NCBI GenBank assembly: GCA_023897205.1
Contig: JAHWDD010000002.1
Span: 6,386,001-6,450,000, forward strand
DNA: 64,000 nt
Reading direction: 5' to 3'
Source: Exophiala sp. HKRS030
Taxonomy: Eukaryota; Ascomycota; Eurotiomycetes; Chaetothyriales; Herpotrichiellaceae
Positions 10,906 to 21,806 of this stretch are shown here, one piece after another; within the stretch, counting starts at the first letter, position 1; every line of letters begins with the position of its first letter. The notes beneath the pieces are model-generated. The model worked only from the letters and a program-made list of their open reading frames with translations. It was not told the origin of the DNA and made no database searches. A program made the position numbers and the translations under genes.

Positions 10906-13900
10906 TGTCCTAATTTCAATATGGATAAGTAGTTCTGGTGATGTAGTATTGATTTCTGAAACTTTCACAAGTGTTTGGCGGTGCAAGAAGATGGTTGTTC
11001 AAGATCAGCAGAATATATTTGTGTTGAGGAAGTGGACTATTTGCATTGAAGAAGTGGAAAGAAGCTCAGATTTCTTGACGAGACAAGATGTTGAGATTGT
11101 CTTTTTGATAATATACCTCTATTCAGGCATTTCAGGAAATGAGCTATTCACAGTTCATTAAGCCGTCACTCGAGAAGCCATCTCCAGCAATGCCCCCTAT
11201 CTGGCCGATAGATGACGAAATATGAGAACGAATGGCCCCTGGTAAAAAGTAAATGGTCACGACGCGCGTCAGGTATGTTTCGGAAGACTTATCTCGCCGA
11301 AGGCCTTGAAAGCCATCAAGGAGGGTGGGCAATACGAAGGCGCAAGGATGGAAACCGGCTGCATTGAAGTAGCCCCGAGTATATGTCTCCACATGAGATT
11401 GATGCAGAGATTCCAGCCAAAGACAAGAGTGCATCCGACACTATCGCAGCATGGTTTTGCGGAATCCCAGCTTGAATCTCTGCCCCTCAGGGAGACCTAG
11501 TATCGTATCGTCAAATAGAAGCGATCACGATCAAGCTCTCGAGCCTGGTCTGCCGTGGCAAGCTGGTAGCTTACGGGACGCCCTGCGTACACTGATGGCG
11601 TATTAAAACGATCTCTTGAGGGTGTCTGTGCATTTCTCTGAGCTTCGAATAGTCTTGTGGTTCAATTTTGACTTCTAGCCTCAACCTGAGAAGCTCCACT
11701 GGATATTTTGTGGCTGGCTCAGCCTCCAAGCTCGTTTGATGTGCACATTGCGTTAGAGAACCGTTGCAATCATCCGAGCTTGGCTATAGAAGTAAGTGGA
11801 ACGGTTGTTAGACCACAGCCTTTTCAGTCACCGATCGATTTTGGAACATTCTAATTTCGTATACACGAAGTCGCAATAAGCGAGCGCCAAGAAGATGAGC
11901 TGAAGTCGAACACCTCGTAATACTAGCCTCCTGGGGACTAGTATGTACTCCGTATTTACCTGTAGGGTGCGAAACACCAATTATTCGGCATTATCCAGAC
12001 GCCTTTTGTAGCTTAGCGTCGGTAGGCGAGCCACCTCTAGAGCCTTCGTGAACCTCGTAGTAGTGATCCAGACATGCCAACTTCCCCTGCATAGTCCCTT
12101 GCTTAACTGACTGCTAAATACGTGGCCAGCTTCGTCCTGCGTTTGTAGTACGAATGGCCCGAGGGTTTGTTCATATGCTTGCTTGTTTGGAAATCCGCAG
12201 GCTTTGGCCTGACAGGGTCGGCATGCAGGAGGGCTGTTTTCTCGATTACGGGTACACGTTTAATTATGCCTTACCAATCGTATATGGTGCCCAAATTTAG
12301 AAGGGGCACAGTCTTCGTCCCATGAATATCGCAGCTAGCAAGTTTCGTCTCCTAACCGCTTCTATTTCCTAGGTCAGGTCAATCTGTGTCAAGAATTATT
12401 GGGCCCTCCTTTTTTGAAGTCCATTCTCCAGCGTCGTAGTCGAATTCAGTCAAGTTTCTGCAAACTGGACCGTGCGGGACATATGCTATATTCCAAGACT
12501 GAAGCTTGTGGTATTTCTGGGGGTGATTTGTAGAAGATTGACCCCTGGCGCGAAACATCGACTCAATTGCCGCAAAGTGAGGGCGTTGTCTAACCCTGCT
12601 GTTGATGACTTGAACAATTCGATAGAGCATTCTTCGATATTATGCAAGGTTGCACTACTCAAGCGAAGCACCTCATTGCATAAGAATATAGAATAAAGAA
12701 CTCCACTTGTGAGTACAGCAAGGATGTAGGAATCGCCCAAGGTTTCTAGCCGTATTGTCATCCTCATGGCTGTGAGCAATATATTTCTTCCCGAGTTCTA
12801 GATGCAATTTAGCATTTCCATGAGTACCGCTAACACAATCAAGCGCGGTCGAGCACTCTCCTGTCTTGGTGATATTAGTGCAGGTATTTCCGATATGCAC
12901 AAAGGTTCCGAGTCTCGCGCAGTTTGAGTGTAGGGAATTGTGCGTGGTGAGTTGCCTACTGCACAATACTCTCGAACATGACGTGATGCGAAAATGTCAA
13001 GGTACAGTACAATTTTCATCTTTGTAAATGCAACCAGCATTGTGACGAACATTTCGTCAATTTTGACCCCAAAACAGCGCGTGGACCAAAGTTCTGTATA
13101 GAAATATCCTGTTTGGAACCGTATCTGTCTGAGTTGCTTTCAACAGTCTTATTAGGCTATAAGGATTGGAAAGCTTATCTTGGGTGCTCAAATGATAGAG
13201 GTTGTGAAAGGAACAAGTCGATGCATTTGGTCAACAAGAGTCCGAGAGATAGGGCCTGGCTGTAGGTTATTGTGGATGGCAGTGATGGCGGTGGTTGTCG
13301 CGATGTGACGGTTAGTAAGGTTGAGAGAGAAGCACCGCACATCGTGTAGAATATAGGGTGTAGGAAGGGAGAAGGTAAAGAAGACTGCGGAAAAGAAGGT
13401 ATCTGGGCCTACATAGTAGAACCCACACTCCTTTTGTAGCCTTGAATAAGGTGTCATGAGGCAGCAGCCTGAATATTTCCTGCAATTATTGACGAAGCCG
13501 GAAATCAGTGGCTGTCAATGCTTCGAAGGCAGTCCCTCGGATGTTCATAAATCACATAAGATCTGGTGGGTATCTGCTCTCTCATCATGCGTCCAACATC
13601 AGATTACCCTACGTTAGCCTAGCTTGAACTCTCAAACTTGATGCACCGGTGTACAACAATGCCACACTCGATGGAAGTCTGGCAGTAGTCGGGTACAGGC
13701 TTGACAAGAATCAGGGAGAGCTACCTCGCGAAGCAGAATGCGACGATCTGCCGAAATCGCCCGGACCAGATCGCGTAGAGTGCATTAATTGCTCGCCGGG
13801 TGATGTGTTATCGTGATTAAGTGCCATTCAAACACACTATTGCTTTTGCAAACGTCTCGTGCCTTTATTAACCAAAGATAGATCTTGGCTCCTCGACTTT

Positions 13901-14284
13901 TCATAGGAGCCACGATAAGCACCAAGTCAAGGTTAGAAATCAAGCCTAGAGCTCCTCTATTCGAAGTGATGATAGATGCCCATCGGGTCTGAAGCATAAC
14001 GGCCTATTTTGTATTTCGCATCATGTTGCCATTCCTGTAAGCACGTAGGACTTTGGCCCTCCCACTAATTTGAGGGCTACGGGAGATCTGGGGTTTCTAA
14101 AAGAGCATAAGAGGCTGTTGGGGCTGTTCAAATGATATAGGGGTGTAAATGGATAAACGGTAGCGCTCCACAGAAGGCCATTCCATAAACCACTGGAAGC
14201 CAAGATATAGCCTTGTGAATAGAAATAGTAATAAATGCTTTTTAGCATTACAAGTCAACGCAGCCTCATTCACATTCTTGTCGA
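10906..14284. other. Large gene-free stretch
   Basis: About 3.4 kb with normal base composition but no supported gene. Frames of 60-100 codons occur on both strands (for example 11144-11434, 12486-12966 and 13188-13457, all minus). They lack splice continuity or motifs. A Cys-containing fragment around 12800-12940 (minus) could be gene debris. No tRNA or RIP signature was recognised. Confidence 0.4.
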
Positions 14285-16298
14285 CTAGGTTTCTTTCAAC
14301 TTTGAGAACACCAAGTTCGAGGCTGAAGGGAATAAAGTAAATGACTCTATGCTTCTCGTAAACAACTCAGACCCATCTTCGCCACTAGCGAAGCGCACTT
14401 CAAATGTGAGGAGCAGGAGGGCGGTGACAGTCCGCAACTCCATCAGTGCGAGCTTTTTCCCGACGCAGGAATATCGTCCTATTTATGAGTGTCAGAAGTT
14501 AGGCTCCAAAGATTTTACGCTCATGCTCATGGACTTCTGGAAATTAGGTCTGGCAGCACGTACCGGTAGAGAACGGGAAACATGCGTGACTACTTTGAAC
14601 GAGCCCAGGGTGGGAATACCATCTCTCGGGAGTAAACTCTGCAGAGCGTGGATATAGTAAGTTTGCTGCCAACGTCTTAATTAGGTTTCCCGGAAACCGT
14701 AACCCCGTATGATAGCAAAGGAAAACCAACGGCAGACACTCACAGGGACTTAGAGCAAGAGTCGGTATCGAAATAGTTGTGCTCGCGGGAATGTAAGTAA
14801 CTCCAAGTTGAAGTCCTTCAGGCGGCGTGACTCGTAGTGGACCAGAAGGCACTGGAGGATGTAAGCGAAGGGTCTCGCTGATCATACCATTGAGGTGCAA
14901 AGCATCTTGGATATCTTTGTGCGAGAACTTAGTCACATCTGGCACAAGAGCTGCAAGTTCCTTCCGCAACTTTTGAGCATGTTCTGGGAATTTCGCAAGG
15001 TAGTAGAAGATATGAGTGAGCGCCGTAGATGTTGTATCGCTGTTGAGTGTGAGTCAGATCCTCCTAGAATATCAGGAATGCAGACCTTCCTGCACTGATG
15101 AACAGATTGGCATCACCAAGAAGCCATCGCTGGTCTTCTTCTCTCTGACTGTTTTTCCCAGATGCCTCCAGTAAAAGCATCATCAAATTTGGAGCCTTTG
15201 AATCAACCTAGAACTCTCGATAAGCCTGGGAAATTTCTGGAAGCAATCATCGCCAGTACATTTTGACCGAAAGCGATTTGATCCTTTCGCCACGCCCAGA
15301 ACTGCCGTGTGTCCTTCCGACGACGAGGTGTTCGCCTTGCAATCGCGCTTAACCAAGGTATAGGGCTAATGTAACGCAGAAGCTTTCGGCGTTCGTGGAC
15401 GACCTCAAAGGGCCCTGGCACCTCCATCGCATATCACGTTCTGTAAGTTTTCCCAAAGCCGAAATCTGCCATGACATCAAAACTATGGCAATAGAACAAC
15501 CGGGAGACATTCAAACTCCGGCCTGAGTTTTCCAAGATATAAGAGATTAGAGCATGACTGTGTTCTAGTCGTCGTTGCTCAAAGTTGCGAAACGCTGATC
15601 ACTTTTGTAAGACAACCAGATTTTTGTTGTTAACTATAGTGAGTTACAAACCTTCTACCGAGAAGCCTCTGTCCCAAATCTTCCTTCGCTTATCATGTGC
15701 AGCTCTATCACGTGTACTGTGAAGTGAAATATGCGACAATCCAATATCGTACCAACTAGACTTGTCACACCGCGATCGCCACCCATAGATGGGGAGGACT
15801 GCCTCTTCAGCGAGGATTGAGAGCTCTGATGGTCCTGCACGAATCATCTTAGGGTAAAGCTATCAAGTTTTGCCATAATTTATTAATACCTAATCGTATT
15901 ATTGGTCCATACCTATTGTGCAATTCTTTGATGACTTCAGATTCATTTCTCGACAGTACGTGGTATACTTGATAGAATTTTGTTATTCTCGCCAATACTG
16001 GCCCAGGAAAGCTTCGCAGCGGATGGAAGAATAGGCGATAGATGACGATACTAGTCCACAAGGACGGCCAGGTGGATGAGACGAGCAGGAATGTAGCTGT
16101 AGCGCTCAGATGCAGTGTGAGGTTCTGAGAGCAGACAAGGACCCCAAAAATAACAAGGGGGATACTCAGTGCAAGAATAAAGTATATGTGAGCCACATGG
16201 TGGTGTTCTCCGTGGATGAAATATGTCCAATGCAGAATCAAACCAGTACTCAAGCCAATGCTTACCAGCTCAACATTTCCAAGCCAGGCCATCATCAT
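14285..16298 (-). pseudogene. Cytochrome P450 with one in-frame stop (possible pseudogene)
   Basis: Seven exons can be assembled: 15890-16298, 15652-15834, 15260-15594, 15086-15207, 14744-15039, 14564-14665 and 14285-14478. They total 1641 nt (546 sense-length codons plus stop) with six introns of 46-85 nt. The N-terminus has several hydrophobic segments, then FFHPLRSFPGP. P450 landmarks follow: FDVMADFGFGK, the I-helix ISAGSDTTSTALTH (across an intron), the ExxR region SETLRLHPPVP, FTPERW, and the haem loop PFSTGRYSCVGKKLA (across the last intron). Codon 251 is TGA (15434-15436), with clear P450 sequence in the same frame on both sides. A nonsense substitution therefore fits better than an indel; CGA to TGA would be a single C-to-T change. 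Everything else is intact, so loss of function is recent or the base is miscalled. It shares strand with the UstYa-like gene 445 bp upstream, which suggests a common biosynthetic role. Confidence 0.85.
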
Positions 16299-16743
16299 TT
16301 CGGGCTCAGGGTAGAAGTTGATGTTGATGCAGAATCGAGTAGGATGAGTCGCCTAGAAGGCTCTCTCGCCAATGTATCAGGTTGACCCCGTAAGTCCAGA
16401 CGTGAATATCCCGCCTGTGCCTCATAGCCTTTCATATGATATCGTCCCGAATTACATGATTATTTTACCATATTGGCCCAGTTATTCCGGTACTGGGCAG
16501 CTCTTTTCTAAAAGAGAGCTATCATTCAATTAAGGTTTACAAAACACTGGCTCAGATAGTAGGAGCGGTTCGTTGATAGGAGTTGTTGACTAAAAACGTG
16601 GTCTCACATGATCAGTCGATGTAGAAGCCCAAGGTTCGTTGGTACCACTTTTCCATTTCATTCAGTACATATTTGAACATCATCGCTATGGACCGATCAT
16701 TTTTTGCAGTTCTGTTAATTCTATATTATATGATCCAACTGTT
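16299..16743. other. Spacer between P450 and UstYa-like gene
   Basis: About 445 bp, containing the P450 promoter and the UstYa-like gene's 3' flank. No further feature seen. Confidence 0.5.
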
Positions 16744-17451
16744 TCACTCTTTGATCCAGCATCCTGCAAACCCAATCGTGACCTTGGTTGCACGGGACTC
16801 AGTCTCCATGGCGACATTCATGAGATATTGGGTACAATGATCCGTATGATACGGTGTCATGATCACACTATCAAATGCACGTGCTTCCTCGAAAAGTGTC
16901 CAGAATTGTTTCTTCCAGACGACCACACAGTGGTTCACATGATCTCGTGTAGATGTATAATAATGATCCCGGTCGGACATCTCATCAATTGAAGTCAGTT
17001 CTTGCGTCATAGCTTCGTCCGCAAAGGCGGCCCAACTCCGGTCCTCCTTATACTCCTCGACAAATTCCGTGTCCACGCATTGTTCAGGAACCCAATTGTT
17101 GAGCAGCACATCATATTTGCACCCGAGTGCTCGTGCTTCCAATGTGGAATTGCCGCATGTAATCAGACGAGCGTTTGATGTCACATTATGTCGTTGAGCT
17201 GGTTCAGCCGAAGTCTTGGTGGGAGTAGAAGTTGGTGGTGTCGGCCCCATTGCGAAAAGAACACTGAGCCAGATTATGGAAGTGATGACAAAGACCAAAG
17301 AGTGAGAAGTGATAGTCATAGCGCGTCGAACCTGAGAGCTATATAACCTCATAGGCTGCGTTCCGGCCTCGACGGCCATATCATTGTCCGGTTGAGCGAG
17401 CAGTGGCTTTTGCTCGGTTTCCTGGGTTTTGAATCCGATGGTTGGAAGCAT
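16744..17451 (-). CDS. UstYa-like (DUF3328-like) membrane protein with two HxxHC motifs
   Basis: Single exon of 235 residues from the ATG at 17451; an in-frame ATG 87 nt upstream would add a tail without clear features. One membrane segment lies at about residues 49-69 (SHSLVFVITSIIWLSVLFAMG), followed by a Pro/Thr-rich linker and a lumenal domain with CGNSTLEARALGCKYD and WVPEQC. Two HxxHC motifs, HVNHC (171-175) and HTDHC (202-206), are the signature of UstYa-family oxidative enzymes, which in dikaritin RiPP pathways cyclise or modify peptide side chains in the secretory route. The Cys pattern is that of a divergent fungal subgroup, so the chemistry is inferred. The gene stands next to a P450 on the same strand, and a Kex2-repeat precursor lies 12 kb away on the same strand. 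Function in one pathway is a hypothesis. Confidence 0.7.
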   Translation of the reverse strand: MLPTIGFKTQETEQKPLLAQPDNDMAVEAGTQPMRLYSSQVRRAMTITSHSLVFVITSIIWLSVLFAMGPTPPTSTPTKTSAEPAQRHNVTSNARLITCGNSTLEARALGCKYDVLLNNWVPEQCVDTEFVEEYKEDRSWAAFADEAMTQELTSIDEMSDRDHYYTSTRDHVNHCVVVWKKQFWTLFEEARAFDSVIMTPYHTDHCTQYLMNVAMETESRATKVTIGFAGCWIKE

Positions 17452-19402
17452 CTTGCCTGTAGACTGTGCGAATGGACTTGATGGTGCAAGAAAGCAGTAG
17501 AAGCACGGCTGCGATCGTGGGCGTACTTTATCTATCAATGTGATGCTTCGACTACGCCTGCATGTGGGCCTAGTTGGAGTTTCTTCACCATGAGACGGGA
17601 GTGTAGTTTCGCGAGTAAGAGAGTTGTTTCAGTGTACCCCATCGCATATCGGCACAAATTGTAGAGTGGCTTGGATGTCGTAATAGATGAACCGTACAAC
17701 ATGAAAAGACAAATTATTGATGATAGGCAATGCTACAAGGAGCTCTTAATTGTTCGAGCTCGCGACAACGCATGGTGATAGCGTACATGTCTTGGACGAA
17801 CCAAGTTCAGATCATACTTCAACACGTAAGTTGACCCAATGGCTCGTAGATTTCTCGGTTATGGTTCCTAGGTAGAAACACCTCGCCAAGGCCGAGGGGC
17901 TCGTTCATCATGTACGGAGAAAATGCGAAACCCACTTCCAACACCTGGAGTTCTCACTTCGCTTGGCGTATCTCAACTTTTCTTGTCCACTCATCAGATC
18001 GATCATGCTACACCTCTCAAATAGCAATACCTCGTTTTTAAATACATGTACCTACTTCTTTTTATAGCCCGACAAGCCCCGGCGCCAAGAGGAATGGTCA
18101 CTGTCGTCAGCTGAGAATGGTCGATGAATTGTGTTTTGGGTGCTACACCTCCCACAATGCTTGGGGTTGTAAAGAACAGTAGGATGGTCTTGCCAATATC
18201 CGAGAACAGGTTGCTTGGGGCTTTACACTAACTAGAGGCATGTCAAAGAAGAGCGGAGGGGCCTACCATCCGTACCAGATGTGATTACTTAACGTTAGAT
18301 ATGCGTGGTGAGAAAGGAAGGTGTGCCAATACTCATAAAATGTAAGTCTGAAGATCGGCTGGTAGGTGAAACTGTCTTTGGACGGCTATGGCACTTTCGG
18401 CCCCAGCAACAGTGCCTGAAAAGCCTTCCTCCAAGGGTCAATTTGACCTGAACCCCCAACAGGCTGAACGTGTGCAAAGCTTTCTCTACGTTTGAACATC
18501 TCAATATGTTTCTAGAAAAGACTTCGTTCATCGACAGTCACATAGCCTCTAGTTAACAACCTTGCATAGATCAATTTAACTTTGTTGGTGCTTGCGACGA
18601 CGACAGTGTTCAACTAGCTTTGACTAGGACCAAAGCTTCACCAGCAGATGAGCAAGGAAACACAAGAAAGTTCCAGCGTTATTTCGAGTCAGAATACGCT
18701 CGCCCTAATTGGCATCACCCATCACTTTTGCCTCTCCCACATTCATGGCAGTAAGCTTGTTGTGTAGAACCTTGTTTCTCGGGTAAATCGTACTTTGTAA
18801 CTCCATTATGGTGACAATAAAATTCGTTCGGCTAAACTCCAAGAGAACTTTGACGTCCCATAATTAGTCCTTGCCTCGCAAAGGGCTGGCACATTTTTTC
18901 ATATGGGACAAGATTACTACCAGCTCCATCGAATGCAGGCTGGAGACGAATTGGCGCTTTTGCACGGATTGCACACAAGAAGTGGACATTTTGGACGCAA
19001 ATACCCGGTAGTACAGTGAATTATTGTTGAAGACCGTTCGTTCAATGTCCACCTCATCATTGTTGATGAGCCCTTGAAATGTCCACTTCGCTACTTGTTG
19101 ACCCGAAAAATCTAGATGTCCACTCCACTATCCACATGCACTTAGCAGTCCCATCGCCATGAATCAAGCAAAGGCTCCCCGCAAAGTTGTACCCCGGTTT
19201 GTGGAGTTGTGGTACTGTCTCCCGCAAGTGCCTTGTAACTTTTCATGATACTTTAAGTAGGGGACGATGGTCGCACGCTTCTCAGATTGATCACTACTGC
19301 TGTTGCATCGATCTACCAATTTTAGGACCGCTGCATCAGTTGACCAAATCGAACAAATAGCTACGGCTTTATTCACCAGTTTCTGTTCACGCGGGCGTGA
19401 AG
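17452..19402. other. Divergent intergenic region
   Basis: About 1.95 kb between the divergently transcribed UstYa-like gene and sugar transporter, so it holds both promoters. Short frames (for example 18295-18531 minus) have no recognisable content. Confidence 0.45.
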
Positions 19403-21305
19403 ATGTCCTCGGTTATCCCTGATCGTCGTGACTCGGCCTCGAAGAGCAGCATGCAGCGTACAGCCATCGAGATAGAGCAAGCTCATCAAGATGATGCTTT
19501 GATACTGCAAGGCGCCCACCTTGTAGAACAAGACCGACACCTCACTCTCCTGGGTGCATGTGCACAGTATTGGAGGGTTCTTGTCGTCTGTAGGTCGTCT
19601 GGTAATTCCCTCAAGATTGGAAGCTTACATTGTTCTAAGGTCTTTCTTCCTTCACGGCGGGTATGGTGTTCGGATATGACACTTTAGTCAACGGCGCTGC
19701 TATCTCCATGCCGGCTTTCTTGATATACTATGGAGAAATGGGACCCACAGGTCCCTTTCTACCATCACTTTGGACGTCCTTATGGACTGCCATGTCGTCG
19801 CTCGCACAAGTAGCAGGTGGAGTCGCGGTTGGCACCATTGTCGATCGATTCGGCCGCAGATATCCCACTGTTGCTGCTGGTGCCATCACTATGATTGGTA
19901 CAACAATACAGTTCGCCACGTCTAGTCGCAGTGCATTACTCGGAGGAAAGATTCTAAACGGGTTCGGTATTGGTGCTGCTCTAGCTGTATCCACTACCTA
20001 CGCCTCCGAGGTCCGTTCCCGCATTTTCAACAGAGCACTGGTTATGGGAGCAAGGCTAATAACAGATGACAGGTCACACCACTCCGTCTTCGTGGACCAG
20101 TTCAATCTGGTCTTGTCCTCTTCACAGTCATTATGCAAGCCACCGCCCTTGGCGTAGTCCGCGCATTCGTTCCTGATGTCAGAGAATCGGCTTTCCGACT
20201 TGTCTTCGCACTTCAATGGGCGGTTGGCGGCATACTCATAGTCGCCTTCCTCATTGTTCCCGAGTAGGCTCTTTTCGTCCCTCTTGTCCTCTTCCCGCAT
20301 CAACTAACTGTCACAGGTCCCCGGTGTGGCTCTTGAAGAAGGACAAATCCGTGCAAGCACGCAAGACTCTTTCAACATTATACGGTTCTCAGGGTAACAT
20401 TGACGCGCGTCTTGCCTTTCTCCGAAAGACAATCAATGACGAAAATGTGGCCAAATCTGTCGAAACAGGTTCGTGGATTGAGTGCATCCAGGGAACGAAC
20501 CTGAAGCGAAGCCTGACTGTCATTTTCATCTTCTCCGTTTCCGGATGCTGTGGATCTCCGTTCTTGGCTCAAAGCATCTATTTCTTAATTATCGCGGGTT
20601 TGCCACCCATCCACTCTTTTGATATTGCCATTGGCGGTTTCGGCCTCGCTGTGGTGTTTATTATTATATCATGGTTTGTCCTTGATAAAGTTGGTCGACG
20701 ACCAGTCTTCATTGGCGGAATCATCCTCAATGCCATCGGTATGCTCGTCATTGGAGCCCTAGCTTATGCTCCAGGCACTGGACCATTGTGGGCGATAGCA
20801 GTTCTGATGTAAGTTCTTCGTCATTGTCCGTCCCTAATATGTTACTGAAAGGGACAGGAACCTCCTGATCGCATGGCAAATCGTGACGGTCCTCGCCACC
20901 GGTTGGGTTGTCACTGCGGAAATCTCTTCCTATCGTCTCCGGGCCAAAACGCAGTCTATCGGTGTTATCTCTTATGCATTTTTCACTTGGCTTTTCCAAT
21001 TTGTGTATCCGTATATCTATAACATTGACGCAGGTAATCTTGTAAGTAACATCATCATATATGAGCCACTATTAGATGCTGACCCATCCATATAGGTCGC
21101 CAAAACAGGTTTTGTATGTGCAGGATCTAGCGCGGTCGTCGCTGTGGCTGCATTTTTTCTCGTCCCGGACACAGCAGGAATGACGACTGTTGAAGTCGAT
21201 TGGATGTACACTCACAAGATCCCAGTGGTCAAATTTAAGGAACATGTGGCTGAGATGCGAGCTGAGGTTGGTGAGGTTGGTGAACAAAAGATTGTCGATG
21301 CATGA
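19403..21305 (+). CDS. MFS sugar transporter (sugar porter family)
   Basis: Plasma-membrane proton-coupled sugar importer. Six exons are 19403-19589, 19640-20010, 20073-20263, 20317-20808, 20858-21041 and 21096-21305, with five introns of 49-62 nt. They make an uninterrupted 544-residue protein. Sugar-porter signatures are present: GYDTLVNGAAISMP in the first membrane helix, VDRFGRR in the first cytoplasmic loop, VTPLRLRGP after helix 4, PESPVWL before the central loop, LDKVGRR in the second half-repeat, and YRLRAKT. The layout is closest to fungal maltose/alpha-glucoside-type permeases. It is convergent with the GH78 alpha-L-rhamnosidase, about 500 bp between stop codons. That enzyme has no signal peptide, so import of rhamnosides or rhamnose by this carrier is plausible but inferred. 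Confidence 0.92.
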
Positions 21306-21806
21306 GTCTTGAATCGCAAATAGTCAAACCCGTCCTTCACGGCTGCAGCGATGAATCTACAAATGGCTGCTAAAGTTATAAATTTCCTTCATTTTGTATA
21401 TTAAATCGATTCATGTGTCAGGAGTTTCTTATCCGAAGCGGGAGGATCACTCGAGCGCCAAAGTCCACTTCATATCAGTGCGATACTGCGAAACTCACAA
21501 GGATGCGTAAACTAAGTTCGAGCAGCAAGTTGGTTAGCCTTTGGTGCCTGGATCTCGCCTTGAGGCATGAAGGCTTACACTGCCGGCTGTGATTTTGAAT
21601 GTAATACCTATACCGAGTTTAATCGCCCCTCGGCCATTCCTATCACATTCATGTTTATCATGGTCCATGTTACTATCTAACACAATAGCAGAACAAGAGG
21701 TTATTACGTCAAGTTGTTCACAATCCTGTGGGACTGATATGCGAGGTTTCGGAAGAGTGGCAAGATCATAATCATATGCTATCGAATGGACGCAAAACTA
21801 TAATTC
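21306..21806. other. Convergent spacer with shared 3' flanks
   Basis: About 500 bp between the stop codons of the transporter and the rhamnosidase. No gene seen. Confidence 0.5.

Noticed and set aside
12486..13457. Overlapping minus-strand frames with a Cys-containing segment
   Set aside because: No consistent splice path or family resemblance; may be debris or chance.
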